From positions 62,742,333 through 62,806,332 of the forward strand of contig ML677334.1 in NCBI GenBank assembly GCA_007922305.1: 64,000 nucleotides of DNA. The letters run 5' to 3'. Source of the stretch: Dermatemys mawii. Taxonomy: Eukaryota; Chordata; Testudines; Dermatemydidae. A program made the translations under genes and the position numbers. Under the pieces are notes generated by a model. The model saw nothing but the letters and a program-made list of their open reading frames with translations, was not told the DNA's origin and searched no databases. Shown here piece by piece: positions 26,301-37,100 of this stretch (its first letter is position 1; every line of letters starts with the position of its first letter).

Positions 26301-27390
26301 CTTTCTAAAGATTTCCCTGACACAGACATTCATAATAAAATGTACAGTATTAGCTTTTCTCATCAGAAGCATTCAGTTTACCCTCTGAAGCCCCAAGATT
26401 TCAAAGGACCCAAATGTCATGCTTTAGGGAGATACTTTTTCAGTTAGAATAATGGCATCAAATGCAACCACCGACTATTTCAATTTTGTAAACATTATGC
26501 CTGGTTTTGAACCTTTCAAAAATAGCATAAGGAACATCTTTTGCTTTTCGTAGGTAACTATTATGAAATCCTCATCTATTGAATCATGCTAATCCCTCTT
26601 GTATTTTATTTTTTTGCAATGGCAGTATTTAAGTTCACTAACTTTTCAAAAGAAAAAAAGTATCCTTGTGATCACTTCATCATTTCAAATATCCTGAACT
26701 GCAAATTTACACAATTCTAAAATGTATATGAAAAAAGGCCTTACTGAGGCAGTATAAATGAAATTACACCATGACATTTTATTCATAAAGCTTTCTCAAA
26801 ACAGTTCCAAGTAGCTGTGTTTTTAAAATTGAGGCTCTAAATAGCATTTAAGATAATGATCAAGCATAAATTGTGGAAAAAACAACATTAGTGTCATTTG
26901 AATACACACAAAAAAGTTTGCACAGAGCATTAAACATGAAACAATAAAAAACTTCTTCATATAAATCTCTATCTTTCAATAATGATATACAGATTTTGGT
27001 TTTCTGCTTTTCACAAAACAACAACACAAGCCACAGAGAGACAGAAAGTTTGTTAATAGTACAACTTGCTTAAAAATCAATGTGTTCAGAATAGTATGAA
27101 AAAGTTGTTAAACTTACTTTTGTTTTCAAAACTTATATGTTTCTCCTCCCTTGTGTGCTGAACTGTGCACTAAAGCTGTGTCTTTGAAAGGTAGTTCCCA
27201 TGATATGACATCCAGTGCCTTTGACTGCCTAGAGATAAGCACCTGCGTTTGTGTCCCCTCTTTACGTCACACCTCCCTATTCAGATCTTCTCAATATGAT
27301 TCACATTTGCACATCAACAGCCTCATGCGCATACACAGATTTTTTTCGGCTCTGGGCCCAAAACTTTCACTTTAATTTTCATCACATGAT
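23330..27390. other. Unassigned AT-rich desert
   Basis: About 4 kb of AT-rich sequence with no gene or clear repeat. A purine-rich run (gaggggga/agagagg) lies at about 24018-24095. The poly-pyrimidine stretch ending 'ctgttacag' at about 25285 resembles a splice acceptor, but the downstream reading frames carry nothing recognisable. Confidence 0.45.
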
Positions 27391-27399
27391 TGCTGTGGC

Positions 27400-27760
27400 A
27401 TATGTCCTTCCAAACCTCCCATATATCAGTCATCATGCAAATGAGATGGAATATCACTCCTCTGCAGCAGATGGCCAGGGATGATAACAATGGCTCAACA
27501 GAGGAGATTCAATGTCCCTGACTTTATCGCCACGGCAACAACAACCTAAAATATATGTAATGGAAGTGGTGCTTATTAATTTTGCAGGCTCGAGTGTTCT
27601 GATTTTGTGAGTGAATGGGCTGAGTTAAAAAGGGGGCTGTGTCCTCCTGCCTCTAGAAGACTATCTATAAAAGCCAGGGACCTGGAAATTATTTTCAGTG
27701 ACTAAGAAGGCAACAGCCTAGCAATTATTTGAGTAATTAGGTGTAATTCCTCCCTGTAAG
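27400..27760. promoter_or_regulatory. Candidate conserved non-coding element C
   Basis: Non-repetitive block containing an octamer (ATGCAAAT at about 27436), 'cagcagatggccagg', 'gataacaatggctc' (SOX-like ACAAT), 'gactttatcgccacggcaacaacaacc', 'cttattaattttgcagg', a TATA-like 'tctataaaag' and 'gtaattaggtgtaattcc'. The motif density resembles a developmental enhancer. No conservation data available. Confidence 0.3.
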
Positions 27761-27764
27761 CCTT

Positions 27765-28510
27765 GTACCCTCCTGTGCTTGCTTCACAGAAGCTCACGAA
27801 TTAGACAGGCACAGATACTGAAAAGAAAAGTGCCTCAAGATATAGCAGGAGAGCTTGCAGGAACTAAGCTTCAGTGATATGTCACTTGGCCTCCACCAAG
27901 CTTGGTAAACACAAGCCCCAAGCCATAAGTAAATAGAGGCCCCACTCCACAAACACAGACCAATTAAAATGACAAAGGCAGCCACACTTCTGGGTGGGGC
28001 TGGAGGAAGCTATATTCTGCAATGGTCGCAATGTGAGTTGCACACATAATTGTGTCTTAGCTCAGAGCAGCAAGTATTGTATTTCCATTGCTGTCTATCA
28101 CTATCAAACATCAGCACCAGACTCTCTTTAGGTTGTGAATGTCTCTCTAGGGGTTTGCTGTTTGCCCCCCATTTTTTTTGTGCACAGTAGTGAAAATTCT
28201 AATCATGGAGATGGAATTAAATACCACAATTTGCTATTTACCTTTCATGGTTTAACAGAAAAGAATGGAAGGTACCATTATACTAAAAACAAACACACCA
28301 TCCCCCCTGTCCCCCCGTGTAAATAGTACAACTGTAGTCTTTTATTTCACCTTTCTAAGCATGTGTATAAAGACTCAATAGCACAAAATAAAATGTTTAA
28401 TGCCAGAGAAGACCTACGTGGCCTTTTCCTGGGATTTTTTTAAAAACAAAGCATCCTCTGTTGCCTTCTATAGTAGAATAAAACAGGATGGAAATGCTCT
28501 GGGGAATGAT
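27765..28510. other. Unassigned non-coding stretch
   Basis: No gene or named repeat. C-rich run 'ccatcccccctgtccccccgtg' near 28300. Confidence 0.45.
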
Positions 28511-28514
28511 GGCT

Positions 28515-28685
28515 CCACGACACGCTCTGTCACCAATGGGCGGCAAGGGATGGATCACTTGATGATTACCTGTTCTGTTCATTCTCTCTGGGCACCTGGC
28601 ATTGGACACTGTTGGATGACAGGATACTGGGCCAGATGGACCTTTGGTCTGATCCAGTATGTCCATTCTTATGTTCATCCTGGCA
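28515..28685 (+). mobile_element. CR1-type LINE, 3' end fragment (copy 1)
   Basis: 'ggatggatcacttgatgattacctgttctgttcattctctctgggcacctggcattgg' is followed by 'ggatactgggccagatggacctttggtctgatccagta', ending 'cattcttatgttc'. The same sequence occurs inverted at 33903-34165 and forward at 61745-61950, so the family is established within the window. It matches the 3' UTR I recall for turtle CR1 non-LTR retrotransposons. It is 5'-truncated, as most CR1 copies are, and noncoding. Confidence 0.8.
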
Positions 28686-28699
28686 GCCTACTGAAGCCC

Positions 28700-29080
28700 C
28701 TCTGTACTAACACTTTGAGAGATCAGGGGGCAACTCAGAACAAGGAGCTGGTGGAGCGTCTTTCCCTTTCACATCAGCATATTTCTACATGGCAGACATG
28801 ATTTTTACCCAACTTTGATGAAGAGCTAAACGTGCAGCCACAGGGAAGACGGCACATCAATGCTCCTTGGGGCTTCATGTTGCTGGATGTATGGGGAAGC
28901 TTGGGAGTTGTACAGAGGGGATGACTCTCCTCACAGAGGATGTGGAATGCCTAGAGTGGAGCCCATGTTATTTCCCTGTGGAACATCTGTCTCTGTTGTA
29001 ATGGCACAATGTGTGGCACTCTGTATCAGTACCTCTCTGGGAGTCCAGCAGCTTCTACAGAAGTTAAGCTAAGCTAAGCT
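28700..29080. other. Unassigned segment
   Basis: GC-moderate segment between a CR1 tail and a LINE relic. It ends in a small tandem 'aagctaagctaagct' run near 29065. The frame at 28860-29072 has no recognisable domain. Confidence 0.4.
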
Positions 29081-29109
29081 TTCATTTAAAAACACAAAGA
29101 CATTTCTAT

Positions 29110-29215
29110 TGTCTATCAATAATTCCTATACAATCTATGGGGTAGGGACTGTCATTTACCACATATTTGTAGTGTCTAGCACAGTGAGGTTCTGATCTGG
29201 GTAACACCTAGAGGC
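29110..29215 (+). repeat. LINE 3' tail relic (L2/L3/CR1-like)
   Basis: 'tatggggtagggactgtcatttacc...tttgtagtgtctagcacagtgaggttctgatctgggtaacacctagaggc' is a diverged form of the common tail 'ttggggcagggactgtc...tgtacagcgcctagcacaatggggtcctgatc'. A related tail is at 38680-38800. Confidence 0.6.
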
Positions 29216-29554
29216 TTCCAGGCTTTAAACGTTTCATGAAAACAACAAATAACTTGGTCTTTCTGGTTGTGAAAGCCTTGGGAATATGAAATGATTTAGT
29301 GCTGTCTTACCAGGTCTACAAACAGAAAAAAGATCTTCACCCATCCCCGAGTTGCCGAGTACTAACAAAATGATCTAAAATACAATCCAAGCTAGAGGGC
29401 TACCTTCTGCACCTCTCCCTCACACTGCTGGTGGAATTAGTAGTTACTCATTTCCAAGGGAAGTGCTGCCAGGCATTCTTCTGATATTATTATTGTGGGA
29501 GGGCTTTTGCAAAGTGATGTCTTGCATATTGCTGTCAAGGTGGCAATATCAAGG

Positions 29555-29822
29555 TTCCTTCTGATTTCCCGTGAATTCCAAAGCTGAGGGCCTCCAGCAA
29601 AACTATTTCTGCCCTTTGTTCCTGTGAGAGCCACTCTGGGTTTGTCAGCTTCAGAATACTGAAGGACGTAGATATCATGGTGGATTGCAATGAGAGAGAC
29701 AGTCACTGTGATAGCCATGGCCCATGGCTATGGAAAACTTTGAGGGTTACGATTAGAACCTTAACATAGATCTGCCATTGGCCAGAGAGTCGGCATATTG
29801 AGAGTACTATGGGAGTGATGTG
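29555..29822 (+). repeat. Probable LINE-derived interspersed relic
   Basis: 'gaattccaaagctgagggcctccagcaaaactatttctgcc' and, downstream, 'gttacgattagaaccttaacatagatctgccattggcca...ggagtgatgtg' follow the order of an amniote LINE-derived repeat, in which 'gttccaaag...' precedes 'aaccagcacttgaat...ggcagccagtg'. The downstream half has a partner at 39905-40010. The reverse 93-codon frame covering this region is a by-product. Confidence 0.4.
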
Positions 29823-29838
29823 TTCTTAATTGTTTGTA
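29823..29838. repeat. Target-site duplication, left (Penelope-like element)
   Basis: TTCTTAATTGTTTGTA, identical to 31013-31028. The two copies lie immediately outside the inverted-repeat element, which fixes its boundaries. Confidence 0.9.
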
Positions 29839-30096
29839 AAGAAAACGAGGAATACTTGTAGCACCTTAGAGACTAACCAGTTTATTTCAGCCTAAGCTTT
29901 CGTGGGCTATAGCTCACTTCATCGGATGCATAGAATGGAACAAACAGAAGTAAGATGCATTTATACACACAGAAAGCAAAAAAAAGTTGTAAATTACCAT
30001 ACCAATTCTAAGAGGCTGTTAAATTTGGATGGGCCATTATCAGCAGGAGAAAAAAAACTTTTGAAGTGAAAATTTACACTGTTTCTTATCAATGTC
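29839..30096 (+). repeat. Inverted repeat, left arm of Penelope-like element
   Basis: 258 bp. It includes 'tgtagcaccttagagactaacc', 'cctaagctttcgtgggctat', 'agctcacttcatcggatgc', 'gatgggccattatcagcagg' and ends 'gtttcttatcaatgtc'. Each phrase has its reverse complement, in reverse order, in 30723-30985, with scattered mismatches. The inner end of the arm overlaps the start of the open frame. Confidence 0.9.
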
Positions 30097-30693
30097 AAAG
30101 ACCTACAACCTATCCTGAAAGATGATCCCTCACTCTCACAGATCTTGGGAGACAGACCAGTCCGCGCTTACAGACAGCCCCCCAACCTGAAACAAATACT
30201 CACCAGCAACCACACATCACACAACAAAAAAACTAACCCAGGTACCTATCCTTGTAACAAAGCCCGATGCCAGCTCTGTCCAGAGATCTATTCAACTGAC
30301 ACCATCATAGGACCTAATCACATCAGCCACACCATCAGAGGCTCATTCACCTGCACATCTTCCAAAGTGATATATGCCATCATGTGCCAGCAATGCCCCT
30401 CTGCCATGTACATTGGACAAACCAAACAGTCTCTATGCAAAAGAATAAATGGACACAAATCTGACATCAGGAATCATAACATTCAAAAACCAGTAGGAGA
30501 ACACTTCAATCTCACTGGCCATTCTATTAAAGACTTAAAGGTGTTAATTTTAAAACAGAAAAACTTCCAAAACAGACTCCAACGAGAAGCTGATGAATTG
30601 GAATTAATTTGCAAATTGGACACTGTCAACCAAGGATTAAACAGGGACGTTGATTGGCTTTTTATACTAATTGACTGCATTTGCCTAGTTTAG
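30070..30693 (+). pseudogene. GIY-YIG endonuclease domain of a Penelope-like element (5'-truncated ORF)
   Basis: The frame is open from just after a stop at 30067-30069 to a TAG at 30691-30693. There is no convincing ATG; conceptual numbering here starts at the TTG at 30145. Upstream residues read 'KDLQPILKDDPSLSQIL', typical of the linker after the PLE reverse transcriptase. A Cys cluster follows (C37, C42, C45 in CNKARCQLC), then VIY (75-77), C81/C84, the YIG motif in MYIGQT (88-93), Arg100 with His104 nearby, and Glu149 in an READELELI helix, then NQGLN. These are the expected GIY-YIG landmarks, including YIG, the catalytic Arg and the distal Glu. The domain would nick target DNA for retrotransposition. 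It is intact as a domain but has no RT and no start, so probably untranslated. Confidence 0.85.
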
Positions 30694-30722
30694 TCTCTTT
30701 TACAGATTCTAATCAACTGTCA

Positions 30723-30985
30723 GACATTGATAAGAAACAGTGTAAATTTTCACTTCAAAAGGTTTTTTTTTCCTCCTGCTGATAATGGCCCATCCAAATT
30801 TAACAGCCTCTTAGAATTGGTATGGTAATTTACAACTTTTTTTTTAAATTTCTGTATGTATAAATGCATCTTACTTCTGTTTATTCCATTCTGTGCATCC
30901 GAGGAAGTGAGCTATAGCCCACGGAAGTTTATGCTGAAATAAACTGATTAGTCTCTAAGGTGCTACAAGTATTCCTCATTTTCTT
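30723..30985 (-). repeat. Inverted repeat, right arm of Penelope-like element
   Basis: 263 bp, the inverted copy of 29839-30096. It begins 'gacattgataagaaacagtg' and ends 'agtattcctcattttctt'. It starts about 30 bp after the stop codon of the endonuclease frame. Confidence 0.9.
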
Positions 30986-31012
30986 TACGGATACAGACTA
31001 ACACGGCTGCTA

Positions 31013-31028
31013 TTCTTAATTGTTTGTA
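31013..31028. repeat. Target-site duplication, right (Penelope-like element)
   Basis: TTCTTAATTGTTTGTA, identical over 16 of 16 bases to 29823-29838. Confidence 0.9.
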
Positions 31029-33380
31029 TTACTTCTTCCTCAAGGTTTTTTTCATTTTTATCTTCAAGCATTGTGCATTGCCATAATTAAACTTCGAAGG
31101 GATGAATACATAGGTGACTAGGTGTGACTAGGTTATCTAAGGCTATCAGTAGCTCTCAGACATGTGTGAACTGCCCTCATTTATCTCACTAGAGAAACAA
31201 TGATAATTTTGGTCTATATCACAACAGCATTCACTATTTCCCTGATGCTCATTTTATCTGAAATATTCTGACACTGTTATATCACAGGCAAAGCTTGGTG
31301 GGAGAAACAAGGCCAACAGTTTTCCTTCCTGTTTAGTTTCCATATGTAGGATTACAAGGCAATACCCTCGGTCCCACATCCTTCAGTAGGACTATTAAGT
31401 CCTCCCCACGGAGTGGAAATTGTGTCAGGTGTGGTTTAATATCAGTAAAGGAGGCAGAAAGAAGGTACACTCAGACTGAAAAGGAGATGCTAGAAACTGT
31501 GCCTGAGTTTCTTAAGATTCACTAAAAAATACATGGAAGAGAAAAGATTCCACATTTAGAAACTGATCAGAAGTTACTTGAAAAATTGTTTAAAACACCA
31601 TTGCCTTTAGCATCACTTAAAATCCAATGTATGATGTTGAAATTGCAAGGATATGATGTCTTTAGTGAATACAAATCAAAGAACCACATCTGGTGGCAGA
31701 TCCTCACTAACCGAAAAGTAATACTGATGAACATGCAATTCCTACAGTGAGACTATTACTACTTCAAAGTTAGAAGAATTTGAAATTGAAACAGACAAGG
31801 ATCCAATTTTGCATAAACTAAAATTAATAGCTGTACAAGAGTGAGTTAAAAAGGGGGCAGAATTAGGCCCCACACAGGTCATTAGGAAAAGTAGCAGTCT
31901 AAAGTCTAAAAGGTAAAAAGACTTCTTTTTCCAAAAGTACTGAGAAAAGAACTGTGCATGATAGCAGTCATCTGTATATTCAAACATGTAAAATTGGATT
32001 GTCTCTGGATTTGGTAAGAAATAAAGGGAACCTCTACCTACAAGAACAAGGATTATATTGTGGTGCTGTATTTCTAGATATGGCAAGATGTTTGCTAAAA
32101 CAGGTTCATATTACAGGGGCCTGGCCCTAAGCCCACTGAAGTCAGTAGACATCTTTCTACTGACTTCAAAGACCACAGTCCTTATAATTTACATATATGT
32201 TGGACAAGATATTCTTATATTTGTGTATGCCAAATGTTTCTGTCCATGAAGAAGCAGAGAAATAATTGGAAAAGGAAGTTTATAGGGGTATAGTTCAGTA
32301 CGCTATAAGTTGATTTCCAAATGACCGTTAGCCCCTTCAACATCTTTGCCAAAATACCCAGAGAGTAACAGGAAGGCCAAGGAGAACTATTTAGACGATG
32401 ACAAAAAGTCTCATAAATAAAGCTCAGCATGACAGTAAAGAATCTAGAATTGGTTCCTAGCATAAATAATAACACATGAACAAGGACTTTACTTCCAAAA
32501 AGATCTCAGTTACACAACTGCAAGTAAACATCAGCCTTTTAAATGCAATTAAAAAAAAAAGATAAACAAAACAATAATTACTTGTGACTAACATATAAAA
32601 CCACTAATAGGCAAACTGGTAACCAGTCCACCTGAGAAGAACTGAAAGGCAGCAAAAGTAGTTATCCCGACAGCAGAATCACAATTGTACATTCTGGAAA
32701 TAGTGAGTTAAAAGGCACTACTTGAGACAGACCGCTTATCTAGTGATATGGGACAAAAAGATGAAAACTTGATTCTTCAGGGAACAGATCAGGGAATGAG
32801 ATATTCTATCTTGGTTCCAGCAAATTCACTGCACACAGTGGCATCGTCAAGGCACCAAATGCAGCATCATTACAGACAACAATGTTGTCAAAGTTGCCAA
32901 ATCCATGTAGCACCTGGTAGAAGCCACAACATAATCATCCTGGAGTGTGTTATGTTAGCAGCCAAACCTATACACGACAGAAGAGCTCTAAATGATTAAT
33001 TCAGTGACTGTTAAAAAATATTTCAGAATGCAGTGAACTCTTATGCTGTTTAGTGTTATTTCAAAAGTGATGCCTTCAAGGAATAAAACAAGGGATGTAA
33101 GGATAGGTGATGCTGCTAATAAAAGAGTGATTATGCAAATGAAATGATGTGCTGTTTGAATGGGGTAGCAATGCTAAGGCCTGCAATAAGCATGTCTACT
33201 ACGAACAAAATGTTTCCAGGAGCCTGAGCAGATTCAGACTAATCTGAACTCTCTAAGTCAATAAAAGGACTGTGTTCTCTCTCCAGCTCCCCTGACTGTT
33301 GAGTGCTTCATAAACAGCACACTAGAGATCACTGGACATTTCAGAATATTTCCCCACGCCCCATCGCATTCTATAGATGG
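31029..33380. other. Unassigned AT-rich non-coding stretch
   Basis: No gene or recognised repeat. Frames at 31742-32086 (reverse, 114 codons), 32215-32475 (reverse) and 32748-32999 (forward) show no domain I can name and no splice context. Confidence 0.45.
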
Positions 33381-33389
33381 TACTGCAAC

Positions 33390-33535
33390 AGGATAAAAAC
33401 ACTTAGAGTAGAATTTTCAAAACGGTTTATGGAAGTTGGGTATCCAACTCTTATTGAATTTCAGTGGGAAAGTCTATGGAACATGGGTGCCTAACTGTCT
33501 AAAGTGTGTGAAAATCCCATATTTAATAGATTTCC
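33390..33535 (+). repeat. Old interspersed relic ('gattttcaaa...gtgcctaac' type)
   Basis: 'tagagtagaattttcaaaacgg...gggtatccaactcttattgaatttcagtggg...gggtgcctaactgtctaaagtgtgtgaaaatccca' parallels a common amniote repeat with 'gattttcaaaagcacctaa...cccattgaaatcaatggg...ggcacctaaa...tgaaaatcccac'. Related pieces are at 58555-58680 and 62095-62180. Confidence 0.55.
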
Positions 33536-33539
33536 ATTG

Positions 33540-33900
33540 TTAAGACCTTACATCACTCAAAATGATATTAGCCATTATTTTGAATTATTAGAATTTATGA
33601 AAGTTAAATTAAACTAAAAGTAGGAACCTACAGTGGTTTTCTTTACATAGCCTCATTTCCTTTGGCACCAAGTGTTAGTAATGTACTGAAAACTAAATAA
33701 TTTTTTAATAAATACAGAAAATTAGGTTAAAATCTAAAGTATGGATTAAACCCTTAAGCAAAAAAGAAGTGCAGCATTAAGGATAAATATTAAAATGAAC
33801 ACACTTGCCTTAGTTCTTGCCACTGTTAATTTAACAAAAAAAATATTTGTACCACAGTCAATGTATTGTTACGTGCAAAAATAATGAAACACTAATGCTC
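33540..33900. other. Unassigned AT-rich stretch
   Basis: No feature recognised. Confidence 0.5.
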
Positions 33901-33902
33901 AA

Positions 33903-34165
33903 CATAAGAATATAAAAACAGCCATACTGGGTCATATCAAAGGTCCATCCAGCCCAGTATCCTGTCTTCTGACAGTGGCCAATGCCAGGTGCCCCAGAGG
34001 GAATGAACAGAACAGGTAATCATCAAATGATCCATCCCCTGTTGCCCATTCCCAGCTTCTGGGAAACAGAGGCTAGGGACACCATCCCTGCCCATCCTGG
34101 CTAATAGCCATTGATGGACTCATCCTCCATGAACTTGTCTAATTCTTTCTTGAACCCTGTTATTG
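33903..34165 (-). mobile_element. CR1-type LINE, 3' end fragment (copy 2, reverse)
   Basis: Read on the reverse strand it runs from '...gggttcaagaaagaattagacaagttcatggaggatg' through 'ggctattagccaggatgggcagggatggtgtccctagcctctgttt' to 'ggatactgggctggatgg', and ends at 'ttcttatgtt'. It is the longest of the three CR1 3' ends here and includes the last part of the coding-to-UTR transition seen in such elements (a 'FKKELDKFM...INGY' -like reading). It is 5'-truncated. Confidence 0.85.
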
Positions 34166-34169
34166 ATAT

Positions 34170-37100
34170 GGTAAGTTACTATTCCTGAAAAAAGTCACTG
34201 ATTTTAGTTTGCAGACCAACCATCTGATCAGCTGGAAAAAATTTCCTTTGAGACATTCAGAATGTGAGGCAATACCATAATTCTGATTGACAAAGGAAGA
34301 CTCACATCAGTCAGAAATTTAATGTCTAGAGACATCTGTCTGAAATTAACAAGGCTCATGAAAAGTCTGGTGTTTAAAAATATTCATATTTTCAAAATGC
34401 TTTGTGTGCACTCAAAGCAAAAAGATACAATATATTGGCTTCCTATTTTATATATTGGCTTCTGAGAAGAATTTAGTGAGTATGTCCACTACTTTTTACA
34501 TGACACTTCTTAAGATTTATCTTAAGAATCTGCTAACCGTTCTATACGTCTTTTGGATTGTTCTAAAGAAATTAATAGAGAATCATATCCTGTGATAGAA
34601 TTCTATAGGACAGTTTTAAAATATTGATAGAAAGGTTATCATTCTCTGTTAAAATATACAGCGTTAGAGAGTAATGTCTATAGAATATTATTGGATTCTT
34701 CCCTATTAAATTATATAAGATTTTTCCAAATGCAGGTATATTGTAAAGACTGAATTATGCCTTCAAATATGCACAGAGAACTCATAGTAACATCAGACAG
34801 TGTTAGCTGCATGTAACTGAAGGGCAGAATGGAGACCAAAATAAATATTTACACACTATAACTTAATGACTCTGATAAGGTCTACAAGTTATTATATTTG
34901 AAATGTATTTAAAAAGTTTAAAATGGTTATCATATTTCTTAACACATTTCACCCCTAAAATGTGTGGATTTAAAATGTGAAAATGCTGGTACATTGCTTA
35001 TCAAAGGGATAGGTATGTTATATCCAAAGGAGAATGGCATAATACAAAAGATATATTGAGTTTTCAGAGGGAAAATAACTAGATATTATTGCTGATACCA
35101 TAAGGATGGTTTGAATAGAAGTTGGTGGCATTAAGTCAGATTCTAAAGCATTGCTACTGACATACACAGAATTAAGGAGTAAAGATAAGGATGTTTTTAA
35201 TAGATTAGAGAGATCTACAGGCATGCCAGGTCTCTGATCATACAGAATTTTAAATTCTTGGATCCTGAATGGGATAACAATTAACTAAAAAAGGAGGAGG
35301 ATATGCTTCCATGGACTATGGAGTATTTTTTTCTTACACAGCTTGTTGAACAGTCTATATAGCCAGAGGCTATTCTGGCCCTAATCCTAGGAAATGAGCC
35401 AAGCATGATAAATAAGGCTGAAGCAGGGGAGTGGCTATGATTTAGTGATCACCACAGTATTATTAGATAGCCTCTAGATTGCAGCCTGGTGTTGGAGTTC
35501 TCAGCAGCTTAATACATGCAGTTTTCTTCTGGCATTTCTAAAAATCAGTCTTCTGATTTATCACTCACCTAATCCCTTTTCTGCCCATGTGGTGGAGGTT
35601 TCAACAAACTGACTGAAAATGCTTTCGGTGAACTGATTCGATGCTTCCTTTGGGTGTAAAGCAAACACATCCATGGTCCATGTCAGAAGTGCAGCGGAAA
35701 TTGTATGTCTACTAACTTGAGCTCGCATTAATGCCCTTCACGACAGCATAAGGAAAAATGGGGGTACATTTCCACTCATATGTAGTCTTGCATGGATCTC
35801 TCCCATCCCACTCATTAATATATATGGTTATGAAGCCAAAGCACACATGGACACTGCAGATAAGAGAAGATTTTCAGAGAGATGCTGGAGCAGAACCAGA
35901 GGAAGGGGCAGAGTCCAGTGAGGACAACGGGGATGACAGGCACAGAGGAGGACTTTCCCTGTCTGCAAGTGCAAACTGTTGCCAATTCCTCAGAAGGTTG
36001 AAAGCTGTGGCTGACAACAAGAAAAAGGACAACAACCTACATAAACAATGTCAGGACAATCTAGCATAATACCTAGCAGCCATTCCTGGAACATCACATC
36101 AACTGAAGGTACCACTATGATCACCTCCAATGAAGTGGCATGCCTATAAGGCACCATCACAGTCACTGGACAACTGGAGACCACATCAGTGCAGAACCAG
36201 GAAACAACTGAGTATCAATAGCCGCTCGTGATGTATGAGGGGAATGTAAACTCCTGAGGTGTGTGATGAAAGGCCCTCTGCTGTTCTCCTGGAAAGTCCA
36301 TAACAGCCTTTCCGATATGTTGCAACATTCTCCATCAAGATCACAACCTCACTTGTCCACAATCTACAGCCTCTGTCCTGTGTATTGCTTTAACACTAAG
36401 ACAAAGGAGCCATTTCTGTCACTAAATTGCTGAGAAGCCTACAGAGGATATCTGTCTGTTCTTTGTCCTCAGTACTGCTTTTCCATCATGATCACACAGG
36501 TCCACCTGCCCCGACAATGGCTAACCCTGCATTTTCCAGATATGGCTTAACGTCTGCTAGTGTAACCTAGGTTTCTGAAGAAGAGGAATAAACCACTATC
36601 CAAGTCTATGAGCATTCACCATAATTGCTTAAGTTAACAGAGGTTCCAGGAATGCTTGGCCCAGTATGTCTGAATATCTGTCTCTCTCTTACAGTCACTT
36701 TCTGCACTGTGTTTGGAGGGGTTTTTTTTTAAAAAAATCATGTTGTACGGGGTTTCCTGGGTGCACAGTATGTGAACTACTAGTGATCAGCTGGTGACCT
36801 ATAACTTAACATGCACCTCCTGGCATAGTCATGCCTCTAACATGACCAATTTGTGAGCATCTGGGTGAGCACCTGGAAGCTTTGAGAACCATTAAAAACA
36901 CTGAATCAGGCCCCACTCTCTTGGAGCGTTCAGTAGCCAGAGGGCTCCAGACACTTGGATATGACTAAACTCATGTTCTAAAACATGTTATGCATCCAAA
37001 TATGCACTGTGTGCCCCTTTGAGCCCATAAGAGAGCACTGGCACCTTTGGATCCTTTAAAAAAATGTCATACAACCTGATCTTCTTCCTGCTTAAATCAC

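Larger units (their letters stand above)
29839..31012 (+). mobile_element. Penelope-like element, EN-only, with long inverted repeats
   Basis: A 1,174 bp insertion bounded by a perfect 16 bp target duplication. It has a left arm (29839-30096, starting 'aagaaaacgaggaatac') and a right arm (30723-30985) that are inverted copies of each other. Between them is a GIY-YIG endonuclease frame. The right end carries 27 extra bases (30986-31012, 'cggatacagactaacacgg' core) missing from the left end. Penelope-like elements are retroelements with a reverse transcriptase followed by a GIY-YIG endonuclease and often flanked by LTR-like repeats in either orientation. Here the reverse transcriptase is absent, so the copy is non-autonomous. 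The arms look like a sequence I remember as extremely abundant in turtles. Confidence 0.85.

Noticed and set aside
28397..28801. Opposed frames of 93 and 133 codons
   Set aside because: They overlap the CR1 3' UTR fragment, which is non-coding.
29437..29718. Reverse frame with a 'GGPQLWNS' run recalling LINE reverse-transcriptase ends
   Set aside because: The forward strand here follows a LINE-derived non-coding relic, and the rest of the reverse peptide does not continue the RT pattern.
30483..30680. Reverse 65-codon frame
   Set aside because: Antisense shadow of the GIY-YIG endonuclease frame.
35758..36184. Acidic 103-codon forward frame and opposing reverse frame
   Set aside because: No family recognised; no start context or flanking exon. 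Left as unassigned.
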